Part shown: positions 1 to 9,007 of the stretch, piece by piece | Numbering within the stretch: position 1 is the first letter of the stretch | How the letters are laid out: every line of letters starts with the position of its first letter | Assembly: GCF_900108225.1 (NCBI RefSeq) | Contig: NZ_FNUZ01000004.1 | Coordinates: forward strand, 349,360-413,359 | Reading direction: 5' to 3' | DNA from: Thalassococcus halodurans | GTDB lineage: Bacteria; Pseudomonadota; Alphaproteobacteria; Rhodobacterales; Rhodobacteraceae | DNA: 64,000 nucleotides | The notes under the pieces: generated by a model | What the model saw: the letters and a program-made list of their open reading frames with translations, nothing else | What the model was told of the DNA's origin: nothing | The model's database searches: none | Position numbers and translations under genes: made by a program

Positions 1-135
1 GCAGGCCCAATGCAGGTGCGTGATTTGTTTGTGGAAGGTCGCCAGATTGTTCGGGACGGGCATATCTCAACCATTCCGCTGGCGCAGGTAATCAATCAGC
101 AAAACACATTGGCGCGTGCACTGGTGGACGCATAA
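1..135 (+). CDS. C-terminal end of an amidohydrolase-family protein (partial)
   Basis: An open frame enters the window in frame 1 and stops with TAA at 133-135, giving 44 visible residues. The segment reading VRDLFVEGRQIVRDGHI resembles the last beta-strands of cytosine/guanine deaminase-type amidohydrolases, where a VxVxGxxVVRDG motif closes the small beta-sandwich domain. The metal-binding core lies outside the window, so substrate cannot be inferred. A clear terminator follows directly, so this is the last gene of its transcript. Confidence 0.5.
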   Translation, partial: AGPMQVRDLFVEGRQIVRDGHISTIPLAQVINQQNTLARALVDA

Positions 136-140
136 AAAAA

Positions 141-161
141 GCGGGCAATGCCCGCTTTTTT
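141..161 (+). terminator. Rho-independent terminator after the partial amidohydrolase
   Basis: A perfect six-base-pair hairpin GCGGGC-AAT-GCCCGC (141-155) is followed by six T residues. An A tract precedes the stem, so it could also end the converging acidic-protein transcript on the minus strand. Confidence 0.9.
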
Positions 162-179
162 GCAAATCAAACTGTGTGA

Positions 180-2528
180 TCAGCCGGCAGCCCGTGCTTT
201 GGGCTGAAAGCCGATGTTGTCGGACACTGCGAACTTACCACCTTCCAGCTTTGCAATTTTTCCCTCACGCAGAAGGGTGCCAAAGCTTCTGAGGCGGTCT
301 TCGCGACTGTAGTCTGTCGCATCCGCTTCGCGCATTTTAGCCATAAGCTGCGGGCGCGAGAAGGCATCCTGTCCCTCAACGAAGGACATGTAGGCTGCGG
401 CTGCCTCAAGCATTTCTGCAAGATCAGTCGCGCCAACGCGTTCCGCATATTCTGCAAAGCCTTCATCATTCGAAGCAGGCTGAGCCACATCCTCGACTTT
501 ACGGGAAACACGGCGCGGGCGGATCGGTGCCGCATCTTCCGGTCGGTCGATGCGCTGTTCAGCCACCAGTTTCAGCGGGGCCGGTTTGTTCTGATCCGGA
601 CGTGACGGGCGCGGTGTTTGCGCGGTCGCTTGCGGCCGGCGCGGGCGCACAACGGTGGCCAGATCTTCGCGGTATGGGTCCGCTTCTTCTTTTTTCTTGG
701 ATTTGCCACCCAGAATGCGGTCGGCGCGGGTTGCGGCGACGGCCGCGCGCAGGTGCGCGATGGCGTTCCGGCGGCGGTTGCCTTCCGGTTCGTCCAGTTG
801 CTGGTTGGTTTCATCCAGAATGCGCGACACCGATGATCCGTCTTCGCCGACCTTGCCTTCTGTCAGCAGGGCACGGCCAGGGCTGGACATCTTGACGGCG
901 CGGCGTACGTCGGAGACGGCCTCGGACAGGTCAACCTCGATCTCGGGCTCTGCCGCCATCGATGGTTCGAGATCCTCAAGGTCGTCTTCAAAGTTCTCGT
1001 CCGAGAAGACATCTTCCAACTCGCGGCTGAATTCATCGTCTTCATCTTCGTCGTCTTCCTCGGCGAACATGCTGACTTCTTCGTCGTCATCTTCGTCTTG
1101 GTCATCAAAGAAGGCATCGACGCTTTTGTCTTCGGCGACTTCATCTTCGTCGTCGAATTCGTCTTCGTCTTGCGCAAGTTCTTGGGGTTCGTCTTCGTCC
1201 TCAAGGTCGTCACCGTCTTCGAAGGCGCTGGCAAGTGCTGCGTCGAAATCATCTTCCTCATCGTCGTCGGCCACGAATTCGTCTTCCAAATTCGCAAGTT
1301 CGCGTGTCAGCGCCTCTTCATCTTCGTCGCTGAGAGAGCTTTCGATGTCAGGTGTCACGCTTTGCGCCACTTCCTGTGCGTCGTCGTTTTCCGCATCATC
1401 AGCAGCTTCGACCACACCGGCCGCAACAGCCGCATCAAAGGCGGCGCGTTTTACGCGAACGACCCGTGCACGTGAGCGGATAAGCTGCTTTTTCGGCGCC
1501 TCATCTTCAAACTCACCGTCGAGTTCGGCTTCTTCGACGTTCAATTCGTCGGATGCGTCGATCTGGTCATCATCATCGAGGCTGTCCTGATCCGCAAGAA
1601 CGCTGGCCAGAGTATCGGCAAGCATGCCGTCATCATTTTCGTCGGCATTTAGCGAAACTTCGGCCTCGGGGGCGTCGGCGGTTGCCTCGGGCTCATCCTG
1701 ATCTGCCATGATGCGTGCCATAGCATCGGCGTCGAACTCTTCGTCTTGGACGTCTTCTTTGATCTCGGCCGCTGGCGCGAGCTCATCTTCGAAGTCCTCG
1801 TCGATCAGATCGTCAAACGTCAGATGCTCTTCTGTTTCAAAGGCTTCTGCATGCTGATCTTCGGTGAAGTCGTCTGCAATGTCCTCTTCGCGGTGCTCAT
1901 TGCTTTCAACAACCGCACGAATACGGCTGAGTTTTGCCGCGACGCTGGACGGATCGGTCAGGGCAGGGCGTGCGGTTTCGGCTTTGGGGGCAACGACATC
2001 TTCCAAAGCGGAGGCATCGATCTGCTCTTCCTCGGTGTCGATGACGCTTTCGGCAATGGCTGCGATACCGTTTGCTTCTGGCGTTTCATCGGCCTGAATA
2101 TCGGCATCGTCAGTTCCCTGAACGGCAGTGATATCATGATCGGCATCGACGGGCAGGTCGTCGGGCGCAGTCTCGGTGTTTTGCACTTCTTGGGTGGCTG
2201 GTGTCGCCTTGGGTGCATCATCTTGCGCGGGTGCGGCAGCAGCGGCGGCCGTTGTCACGGCTGCGGCTTGGCCTAGGGATGGGCGCAAAACGACACCGCC
2301 GTTTTCCAGACGGGCGTCAACCCGACGTGCGACTTCGCGTTCTGCAATACGGGCCAGCATTTCTGCGTCCGGTGTGGGCGGCTCTGCCCCGAAATAGCGG
2401 TCTTCCTGCGCGAGATCGCGGAAGTATTCAGAAATAGCCTTCATCATCTCGAAGGAATCGTCGAATCCCTCCAAGGTGCACGAAAAAGTGCCATAGCTTA
2501 CTGTTAAAATTTTGCTCGAACTGACCAT
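180..2528 (-). CDS. Highly acidic, largely disordered protein of unknown function (782 aa)
   Basis: I do not recognise a function. The protein has a short ordered N-terminal domain (about residues 1-75, SKILTVSYGTFSC then DRYFGAEPPTPD), an Ala/Pro linker, and a long Asp/Glu-rich stretch (about 220-530, with runs of five or more consecutive acidic residues) interrupted by one basic island near 346-362. A second ordered-looking part, around 567-605, contains SVSRILDETNQQLDEPEG followed by an Arg/Ala helix; a basic Pro-rich linker (608-675) leads to a C-terminal domain (690-770) that looks like a small winged-helix or helical module. There is no signal peptide or membrane segment, so it is probably cytoplasmic. 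It stands alone, divergent from thiN. The Ser-rich opposite-strand frame is only the mirror of the acidic codons. I infer a scaffold or nucleic-acid mimic, but this is speculative. Confidence 0.85.
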   Translation of the reverse strand: MVSSSKILTVSYGTFSCTLEGFDDSFEMMKAISEYFRDLAQEDRYFGAEPPTPDAEMLARIAEREVARRVDARLENGGVVLRPSLGQAAAVTTAAAAAAPAQDDAPKATPATQEVQNTETAPDDLPVDADHDITAVQGTDDADIQADETPEANGIAAIAESVIDTEEEQIDASALEDVVAPKAETARPALTDPSSVAAKLSRIRAVVESNEHREEDIADDFTEDQHAEAFETEEHLTFDDLIDEDFEDELAPAAEIKEDVQDEEFDADAMARIMADQDEPEATADAPEAEVSLNADENDDGMLADTLASVLADQDSLDDDDQIDASDELNVEEAELDGEFEDEAPKKQLIRSRARVVRVKRAAFDAAVAAGVVEAADDAENDDAQEVAQSVTPDIESSLSDEDEEALTRELANLEDEFVADDDEEDDFDAALASAFEDGDDLEDEDEPQELAQDEDEFDDEDEVAEDKSVDAFFDDQDEDDDEEVSMFAEEDDEDEDDEFSRELEDVFSDENFEDDLEDLEPSMAAEPEIEVDLSEAVSDVRRAVKMSSPGRALLTEGKVGEDGSSVSRILDETNQQLDEPEGNRRRNAIAHLRAAVAATRADRILGGKSKKKEEADPYREDLATVVRPRRPQATAQTPRPSRPDQNKPAPLKLVAEQRIDRPEDAAPIRPRRVSRKVEDVAQPASNDEGFAEYAERVGATDLAEMLEAAAAYMSFVEGQDAFSRPQLMAKMREADATDYSREDRLRSFGTLLREGKIAKLEGGKFAVSDNIGFQPKARAAG

Positions 2529-2665
2529 TTCCTGCTCACTTTCAGTCTTTTCGCAACAAACTGTTTAGCGGTTGAGGTGGACCAAAGACGACCGAATCTG
2601 TGCCAACGAGCGTATCATTTCATGTCGTTATTGTGGTCGCTTTCTGAAAAAGCCATTAAGTCGTC

Positions 2666-3355
2666 ATGATTGAACGCCTGATAAATAGCCCAAAACCTGT
2701 GCTTCTGGTCGGTGGTGGCGATGTGCTGCCCGCTGATATTACCAAAGTTCTGGAAACAGTTGGCGCCGTAGTGGCGGCTGACAGCGGCGCAGATGTGCTG
2801 ATGGGGATGGGCATCATACCCGACGCGGTAATCGGTGACATGGATTCCATTTCGCCCGAGGTGCGCGCCGCGCTGCCTGCGGGATGCGTGCATCATATTG
2901 CCGAACAGGACACCACCGATTTCGACAAATGCCTGCGCAATATCAACGCTCCACTAATTCTGGCGTTGGGCTTTCTGGGGGCGCGTATTGATCATCAGTT
3001 GGCGGTGCTGACGGTTCTGAGCCGCAGGCCTGATCAGCGCATTATGCTGATGGGGCAGTCCGACATTGTTGCGATATGTCCGCCCAATCTGGAGCTTAGT
3101 CTACCGCCTGCCACGCGGGTGTCCTTGTTCCCGATGGGCGCGGTGACTGGGCGTTCTGAAGGCCTGCGTTGGCCGATTGATGGCATCGATTTTGCGCCGA
3201 ACGGAACGGTTGGCACATCAAACGAGGCAACAGGGCCGGTTAAAATACAGATGGACGGGCCGGATATGGTGATCATTCTGCCCGCCGAATATGCCGAGGT
3301 TCTTAAATCGGCGCTGCTGGACGTGCCTGATACATGGCCCGTTCGCGCAAGATGA
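2666..3355 (+). CDS. thiN: Thiamine pyrophosphokinase
   Basis: Transfers pyrophosphate from ATP to thiamine to give thiamine diphosphate in the cytoplasm. The 229-residue length and the motifs fit the family: a Gly-rich N-terminus (LLVGGGD), AADSGAD, the IPDAVIGDMDSI signature, and the EQDTTDFDKCL metal/nucleotide-binding motif, followed by the beta-rich substrate-binding C-terminal domain. It is a single gene, divergent from the acidic protein. Its 3' end overlaps the convergent EamA transporter gene by 53 bases, so the last 17 codons are read on both strands. Confidence 0.93.
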   Translation: MIERLINSPKPVLLVGGGDVLPADITKVLETVGAVVAADSGADVLMGMGIIPDAVIGDMDSISPEVRAALPAGCVHHIAEQDTTDFDKCLRNINAPLILALGFLGARIDHQLAVLTVLSRRPDQRIMLMGQSDIVAICPPNLELSLPPATRVSLFPMGAVTGRSEGLRWPIDGIDFAPNGTVGTSNEATGPVKIQMDGPDMVIILPAEYAEVLKSALLDVPDTWPVRAR

Positions 3356-4196
3356 TATAGACGCCTGCGGCTATCGTCAGCGCGATGCCAAGGCTGGCCA
3401 TGGGGCCGGGCAGGTCGCTGAAGATCAGATAGCCGAACAGCGTCGCCATCGGAATTTCCAGATATTGCATGGGGGCAAGCGAGGCGGCAGGCGCGAACCG
3501 CAAGGCCCATGTCATAAGCAGGTGGCCACCGGTGCCCAAGACGCCGATGGCAACAAGAAGCCAGAGAGTCGTTCCGTCAAACCGGAAAGGCGAAGGCGCG
3601 CCCAGATAAACCCAGACGGGCAGCAGCAAAATTACAGCAATTACCCCGCTGATCGCCTGTAGCGGCACTGCGTCGACCTCTTTCGCGATCTGGCGGGTGA
3701 CCAGCATGAACAGCGCAAACACCACCGCGACGCACAATGGCAAAAGCGCAGGCCAGCCCGTGTCGGCAAAGGCGGGCTGTAGAACCAGAAGCGTGCCGAT
3801 AAACCCGATGGCGCAGGCAATCAGCCGACGCGGCCCGACCTCTTCGCCCAGAAACACTTTGCCCAACAGCAGCATGATGAACGGCATAACAAAGGCGATG
3901 GCCACGGCATCTGCCAAGGGCAGATACTTTAGCCCCGTGAACATGCAACCAATACCGATGATATGCAGAACTGTGCGCAAAACGATCCGCGACAGGGTTT
4001 TGCGGGGCAGCGGCTTTAAACCGCCTGTCGCCATCACAGGCGGCATCAGCAGCGCCTGAAACACGAAGCGGATCATGATCAATTCTAGGATCGGGACCGT
4101 TACGCCAACAATTTTCGCAACTGCATCCGCCAAGGGCGCAAGCACGCAAAAGCCCATCATCAGGGCAATACCAAGAAGGGGACGATCCGCTGTCAT
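3303..4196 (-). CDS. DMT/EamA family membrane transporter
   Basis: A 297-residue inner-membrane protein with about ten hydrophobic helices in two EamA repeats, the normal length for the drug/metabolite transporter superfamily. Substrate is unknown; family members export amino acids, nucleotide precursors or other small metabolites. A second, distantly related EamA protein lies at 58165-59067. The gene converges on thiN with an unusually long overlap of 53 bases and follows ettA on the same strand after a terminator-like hairpin, so it is probably transcribed separately. Confidence 0.88.
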   Translation of the reverse strand: MTADRPLLGIALMMGFCVLAPLADAVAKIVGVTVPILELIMIRFVFQALLMPPVMATGGLKPLPRKTLSRIVLRTVLHIIGIGCMFTGLKYLPLADAVAIAFVMPFIMLLLGKVFLGEEVGPRRLIACAIGFIGTLLVLQPAFADTGWPALLPLCVAVVFALFMLVTRQIAKEVDAVPLQAISGVIAVILLLPVWVYLGAPSPFRFDGTTLWLLVAIGVLGTGGHLLMTWALRFAPAASLAPMQYLEIPMATLFGYLIFSDLPGPMASLGIALTIAAGVYIILRERAMYQARPAAPI

Positions 4197-4244
4197 TCAG
4201 GCAGGCTGCGCTGGCGGCCCGTAAATGTCGAGCCACCAATAGAA

Positions 4245-4286
4245 AATGGCGCAACCGGTTTGTGCCGATTGCGCCATTGCGTTTTT
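4245..4286. terminator. Bidirectional-looking hairpin between ettA and the EamA gene
   Basis: Ten-base-pair perfect stem AATGGCGCAA (4245-4254) with TTGCGCCATT (4269-4278). On the plus strand it is followed by GCGTTTTT; on the minus strand, the direction of ettA, by a T-rich stretch. It most likely ends ettA transcription. Confidence 0.7.
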
Positions 4287-4296
4287 CTAAGTTACC

Positions 4297-5952
4297 TTAG
4301 CGTGTGAACTTTTTGAACTTCACGCGCTTGGGCTCCAGTGCGTCGGCACCCAGACGGCGTTTCTTGTCTTCTTCATAGTCTTCGAAGTTGCCTTCGAACC
4401 ATTCCACGTGTGCTTCGCCTTCGAACGCCAGAATGTGCGTACAAATACGGTCAAGGAAGAAACGGTCGTGCGAGATGACAACGGCGCAGCCCGCGAAGTC
4501 GACCAGTGCGTCTTCCAGTGCACGCAGCGTTTCAACGTCCAAGTCGTTGGTCGGTTCGTCGAGCAGCAGCACGTTGCCGCCGTCTTTCAGGAGGCGCGCC
4601 ATGTGAACACGGTTGCGTTCACCACCGGACAACAGGCCGACTTTCTTCTGCTGGTCGCCACCTTTGAAGTTGAACGCCCCACAGTAGGCGCGGGAGTTGA
4701 CTTCGGCATCACCCAGCTTGATCAGTTCGGCACCGCCCGAGATCGCTTCCCAAACGTTGTTGTCGGGGTCCAGATCGTCGCGGGACTGGTCCACATAGGA
4801 CAGCTTGACTGTGTCGCCAAAGGAAACCGAGCCTGCATCAGGTTGTTCCTGACCAGTCAGCATCTTGAACAGCGTCGATTTACCTGCGCCGTTCGGGCCG
4901 ATGACGCCAACAATGCCACCGGGGGGCAGCGAGAAGGACAGATCTTCGATCAGAAGCTTGTCGCCCATGGCTTTCTTCAGGTTTTCGACCTCGATCACCT
5001 TGCTGCCCATACGCGGGCCGTTCGGGATAACGATCTGGGCCTTGCCGACGCGTTCGCGCTCGGACTGGTCAGCCATCTGTTCGTAGGCCGCGATACGCGC
5101 CTTGGATTTCGCCTGACGGGCTTTGGCACCCTGACGCATCCATTCCAATTCGCGTTCCAGCGTTTTCTGCTTGGCTTTGTCTTCGCGGGCTTCCTGCTCG
5201 AGACGCTTGGCCTTTTGTTCCAGCCATGCCGAGTAGTTGCCCTCGTAGGGGATGCCGCGACCACGGTCGAGTTCCAGAATCCAGCCTGTGATATCGTCAA
5301 GGAAATAACGGTCGTGCGTGACGCAGAGGATCGTACCCTTGTATTCGATCAGGTGGTTTTGCAGCCACGCGATGGTTTCCGCATCAAGGTGGTTGGTCGG
5401 TTCGTCGAGCAGCAGCATGTCGGGCGCTTCCAGCAGAAGCTTACACAGCGCGACGCGGCGCTTTTCACCGCCCGACAGGGTGGACACATCGGCATCATCC
5501 GGCGGGCAGCGCAGCGCCTCCATCGCGACGTCGATCTGGCTGTCCAGATCCCACAGGTTGTTCGAGTCGATCTCGTCCTGCAGCTGGGCCATTTCGTCGG
5601 CGGTTTCGTCGGAATAGTTCATCGCCAGTTCGTTGAAACGATCCAGCTTGGCCTTTTTCTCGGCAACGCCCAGCATCACGTTGCCACGTACATCAAGGCT
5701 CGGGTCCAGCTCGGGCTCCTGTGGGAGGTAGCCAACGCGCGCACCTTCGGCCGCCCATGCCTCGCCCGAGAATTCCTTGTCGAGGCCGGCCATGATTTTC
5801 AGCAGGGTCGATTTACCCGCGCCGTTGACGCCGACAACACCGATCTTCACGCCGGGTAGGAATGACAAGCGGATGTTCTCGAAGCATTTTTTGCCGCCGG
5901 GGTAGGTCTTGGACACGCCGTCCATGTGATAGACGTATTGATAAGACGCCAT
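4297..5952 (-). CDS. ettA: ABC-F protein, energy-dependent translational throttle EttA
   Basis: Soluble ABC-F ATPase that binds the ribosomal E site and gates entry into elongation according to ATP/ADP ratio. Two complete ABC domains are visible: Walker A GVNGAGKST (about residue 41) and GPNGAGKST, each with LSGGE signature and LLLDEPTN Walker B, and between them the charged, coiled P-site tRNA-interacting linker (KQKTLERELEWMRQGAKARQAKSKAR). Length is 551 residues, close to the E. coli protein. I chose the ATG at 5952 (MASYQYVYHM) because GAAGGAT lies six bases upstream and homologues begin there; an in-frame ATG 63 bases upstream lacks this support. Confidence 0.95.
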   Translation of the reverse strand: MASYQYVYHMDGVSKTYPGGKKCFENIRLSFLPGVKIGVVGVNGAGKSTLLKIMAGLDKEFSGEAWAAEGARVGYLPQEPELDPSLDVRGNVMLGVAEKKAKLDRFNELAMNYSDETADEMAQLQDEIDSNNLWDLDSQIDVAMEALRCPPDDADVSTLSGGEKRRVALCKLLLEAPDMLLLDEPTNHLDAETIAWLQNHLIEYKGTILCVTHDRYFLDDITGWILELDRGRGIPYEGNYSAWLEQKAKRLEQEAREDKAKQKTLERELEWMRQGAKARQAKSKARIAAYEQMADQSERERVGKAQIVIPNGPRMGSKVIEVENLKKAMGDKLLIEDLSFSLPPGGIVGVIGPNGAGKSTLFKMLTGQEQPDAGSVSFGDTVKLSYVDQSRDDLDPDNNVWEAISGGAELIKLGDAEVNSRAYCGAFNFKGGDQQKKVGLLSGGERNRVHMARLLKDGGNVLLLDEPTNDLDVETLRALEDALVDFAGCAVVISHDRFFLDRICTHILAFEGEAHVEWFEGNFEDYEEDKKRRLGADALEPKRVKFKKFTR

Positions 5953-6177
5953 TGTGTGATCCTTCGCAGAACTGGAATTTTGCTGGGATGTATCGAATTG
6001 CCGGAATAAGGGCAATGAAACTTCCCTGAAACTTGTGGATTTGATGGGGTTTGTCGCACCTCAGATGGGCAGACAAAAGGCACAGTCGCAACGCATGGAT
6101 CTGATGTTCCCGTTGCAATCCGTGTCCTTCCAGTGTTTTGAGGGACTTACCCAAGTCTGCACAGGGTTGTCGGGACA

Positions 6178-6813
6178 GTGAAAACCGGATTGCATTTGAC
6201 GAAGGGCCTGCGTGTCGGGCTGTTGGGCGGGTCTTTTGATCCGGCTCATGATGGTCATGCGCATATCACCCGCGAGGCGCTGCGCCGGTTCGGGCTGGAT
6301 CGGGTGGTTTGGTTGGTCAGTCCTGGGAACCCTTTGAAAGCACGGGGGCCTGCGCCGCTTGAGCAGCGGATGGACCGTGCGCGGGCTGTAATGGATGACC
6401 CTCGTGTCACCATCTCGGACGCAGAAAGCCGTCTGGGCACACGCTATACCGCCGACACGATCGCCGCGCTTAAATCTCTGCATCAGGGGGTGAATTTTGT
6501 CTGGCTGATGGGGGCCGATAACCTTCGGCAGTTCCATCGCTGGGATCACTGGCAGGGTATCATGGGAACAGTTCCCGTGGGCGTTCTGGCGCGTCCGGGT
6601 GACAGGATTTCGGCCCGTACCTCGCCTGCTGCGCGGATATTCCTGCACGCGCGCCTGCGGCAGGAAGAAGCGCATCTTTTGCCGTTGTGCGATGCGCCTG
6701 CGTGGTGCTTTGTGAACGTGCCCATGGTGAGCCAAAGTTCAACCGCGATACGTGCGCAGGGGGCCTGGAGGCATCGTGCGGGCGACCAAGGCGCAGAAAA
6801 CGCCGAAAAGTAA
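6178..6813 (+). CDS. nadD: Nicotinate-nucleotide adenylyltransferase
   Basis: Adenylates nicotinate mononucleotide to deamido-NAD in NAD biosynthesis. The 211-residue protein has the nucleotidyltransferase motifs [11 protein letters not shown] near the N-terminus, [14 protein letters not shown] in the middle and SSTAIR near the C-terminus. The start used here is GTG at 6178; the first motif begins about 18 residues later, so a slightly shorter protein starting at a downstream TTG is possible. It is not next to the usual proA/rsfS neighbours seen in many alphaproteobacteria; a PBP4-type peptidase follows after 49 bases. Confidence 0.93.
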   Translation: MKTGLHLTKGLRVGLLGGSFDPAHDGHAHITREALRRFGLDRVVWLVSPGNPLKARGPAPLEQRMDRARAVMDDPRVTISDAESRLGTRYTADTIAALKSLHQGVNFVWLMGADNLRQFHRWDHWQGIMGTVPVGVLARPGDRISARTSPAARIFLHARLRQEEAHLLPLCDAPAWCFVNVPMVSQSSTAIRAQGAWRHRAGDQGAENAEK

Positions 6814-6862
6814 CGGCCATTTCACTTGATCTTGCCTCTACGGCACGTCTTAACTCGGCCTT

Positions 6863-8368
6863 ATGATCAAGACGCCCAACACCGCAATTTCGCGCCGCTT
6901 TTTTCTGGGAACGACCCTGGCCGCATTGGCGCATCCCGCGCTGGCCGAAGCGCCGCTTACATCTTTGCGGCCAAAGGATCGTGGCCCTGATTTCTTCCGT
7001 AAATCTATCCCCTCTGCGCAGCAGTTGGTTGATCAGGCCAATCTGGGTGGCGATGTGGGATTTGCGGTGGTCAATATCCAGACTGGCGAAGTGCTTGAGG
7101 CGATGAACGCCGAAGTCGCGTTGCCGCCCGCGAGCGTGGCCAAGGCGGTGACAGCCGGATATGCGCTTGATTCACTGGGACCCGAACATGTCTTTACCAC
7201 GCGGCTGTTGGCGACAGCGCCGATAGCGAACGGTGTGTTGGATGGCGATCTGATCCTTGCGGGCGGGGGCGACCCGACGCTTGATACCAACATGATGGCC
7301 GACCTGGCCGCACGTGCGAAAACGGCCGGACTGCGCGAGGTGCGGGGCAAGTTTCTGGTTTGGGGCGGTGCGCTTCCACGGATGGACCTGATCGATCCGG
7401 CGCAGCCTGATCACGTTGGCTATAACCCTGCGGTTTCCGGCCTGAACCTGAACTTCAATCGCGTGCACTTTGAATGGCGGCGATCGGGGCAGGGGTACGC
7501 TGTGACCATGGATGGGCGGTCGGACAAATACCGCCCTGATGTCACGATTTCCAAGATGCGGGTCGTCCAGCGGGATTTGCCGGTTTACACCTACGCCAGT
7601 GCCTCTGGATATGATGATTGGACCGTCGCACGCGGTGCTTTGGGCAAGGGCGGGGCGCGCTGGTTACCGGTGCGCAAGCCTGAGCTTTACGCAGGCGAGG
7701 TGTTCCAGACGATGCTCGGGGCGCAGGGCGTTCGGGTCAAACATCCGCAGGTGATTTCCACGCTTCCTGAAACAGTCGAGGTTGCCCGCATTTCCAGCGC
7801 GCCGCTCAACGACATCTTGCGCGATATGCTGAAGTATTCGACCAATCTGACAGCCGAGATTGTAGGTTTGGCGGCGTCGGTTGCGCGTGGTGGCCAGCCG
7901 CAAACTTTGGCGCAATCGGCGGGGCAAATGAACGATTGGGCGCATCAGGGGCTTGGGGTTATGAACCTTGGCTTTGTGGATCATTCGGGCCTTGGCGATC
8001 AAAGCCGGATTTCTGCTGGCGCGATGATTTCGACTTTGATGGAATTGAGTAAATCATTGGATATCAAATCGATACTTAAGGAAATTAAAGTAAGAGATGA
8101 AGTGCTGCGCCGCCTTGATCCGCCAGATATCGATATCAGCGCCAAGACAGGAACGCTGAATTTCGTCAGTTCTCTTGCCGGATTTTGTGACCTGCCAGAC
8201 GGCACCGAACTGGCCTTTGCTATCTTCAGTGCCGATACGGAAAGACGTGCAAATATTCCCAAGGCCGAACGTGAACGCCCCCGCGGCGCTTCAAGTTGGA
8301 ACGGTCGGGCCAAGAACCTTCAGCAGGCGTTGTTGCAACGGTGGGGTCACGCCTATTCTCGCGTCTGA
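6863..8368 (+). CDS. dacB: D-alanyl-D-alanine carboxypeptidase/endopeptidase, PBP4 (DacB) family
   Basis: Periplasmic class C penicillin-binding protein that trims pentapeptides and cuts peptide cross-links in murein. The three active-site motifs are all present: SVAK at residues 91-94, STN at 326-328 and KTG at 428-430, with the large inserted domain between the first two that defines the S13/PBP4 family. The N-terminus carries a Tat-like signal (SRRFFLGTTLAALAHPALA), suggesting folded export. Length 501 aa is normal. It may be co-transcribed with nadD, 49 bases upstream. Confidence 0.93.
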   Translation: MIKTPNTAISRRFFLGTTLAALAHPALAEAPLTSLRPKDRGPDFFRKSIPSAQQLVDQANLGGDVGFAVVNIQTGEVLEAMNAEVALPPASVAKAVTAGYALDSLGPEHVFTTRLLATAPIANGVLDGDLILAGGGDPTLDTNMMADLAARAKTAGLREVRGKFLVWGGALPRMDLIDPAQPDHVGYNPAVSGLNLNFNRVHFEWRRSGQGYAVTMDGRSDKYRPDVTISKMRVVQRDLPVYTYASASGYDDWTVARGALGKGGARWLPVRKPELYAGEVFQTMLGAQGVRVKHPQVISTLPETVEVARISSAPLNDILRDMLKYSTNLTAEIVGLAASVARGGQPQTLAQSAGQMNDWAHQGLGVMNLGFVDHSGLGDQSRISAGAMISTLMELSKSLDIKSILKEIKVRDEVLRRLDPPDIDISAKTGTLNFVSSLAGFCDLPDGTELAFAIFSADTERRANIPKAERERPRGASSWNGRAKNLQQALLQRWGHAYSRV

Positions 8369-8452
8369 GCGCCAAGGCACAAGCGCTGTGCAAGGCGGAT
8401 GGTTTGACAGCGCAGTGCACTGTGCCAAGTAAAGGCGAAACAGGATGCGCCC

Positions 8453-9007
8453 ATGACAGATGATCTTCTTGCCCTAGAGTACCGAACTGCTTTGCCGGAC
8501 GCCCTGCGCGCTCTGCTGGAAACCTATCCTCGTGAAGGGTGGACGCAGCACAAAAATTTTGCCGGTCTGGTCGAGTTCTGGCTGGGCCGCCACATGATGT
8601 TTCGCCAGTTGACGGGGGCGCTGCAGGAAGATGCCGAACAGGCCATGGACAGCAAGATGGATCTGATGCTTTACAAGCCCCGATTGGCGCGTTTCGGGGG
8701 CGGTTTGGTTCAGGAACTGCATGGGCATCACAACATCGAAGACCATCATTATTTCCCGCAATTAAGCGGGCTCGAGCCATCACTTCAGCGCGGTTTTGAT
8801 ATCCTTGATAAAGACCACCATGCCATGGATGGCTTGCTAAGTCGGTTTGCAAATGCTGCGAACGGGGTTTTGCAGGATACATCGGAAATCGGTGTGTTCC
8901 GAGAAGAGCTTTTGTCGTTCAACAAAATGCTGGACCGGCATCTGGTGGATGAAGAAGAGTTGATCGTGCCGGTTATCCTGAAGAACGGCAGCAACGTGCT
9001 GCACTAA
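8453..9007 (+). CDS. Hemerythrin HHE domain protein
   Basis: A 184-residue soluble protein with the di-iron hemerythrin pattern: HGHHNIEDHHYFPQL in helix 2, then DKDHHAMDG and DRHLVDEEELIVP in later helices, giving the expected set of His and acidic ligands. Family members bind oxygen or NO, or repair iron centres. No signal peptide is seen. It lies 84 bases after dacB. Its stop codon overlaps the stop of the convergent histidine kinase gene by four bases. Confidence 0.88.
   Translation: MTDDLLALEYRTALPDALRALLETYPREGWTQHKNFAGLVEFWLGRHMMFRQLTGALQEDAEQAMDSKMDLMLYKPRLARFGGGLVQELHGHHNIEDHHYFPQLSGLEPSLQRGFDILDKDHHAMDGLLSRFANAANGVLQDTSEIGVFREELLSFNKMLDRHLVDEEELIVPVILKNGSNVLH

Noticed and set aside
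655..1590. Ser-rich 311-codon open frame on the plus strand
   Set aside because: It is the complement of GAN codons of the acidic minus-strand protein; poly-Ser is an artefact of the acid-rich coding region.
4408..5859. A 483-codon open frame on the plus strand
   Set aside because: It is opposite ettA. No ribosome site or domain supports it.
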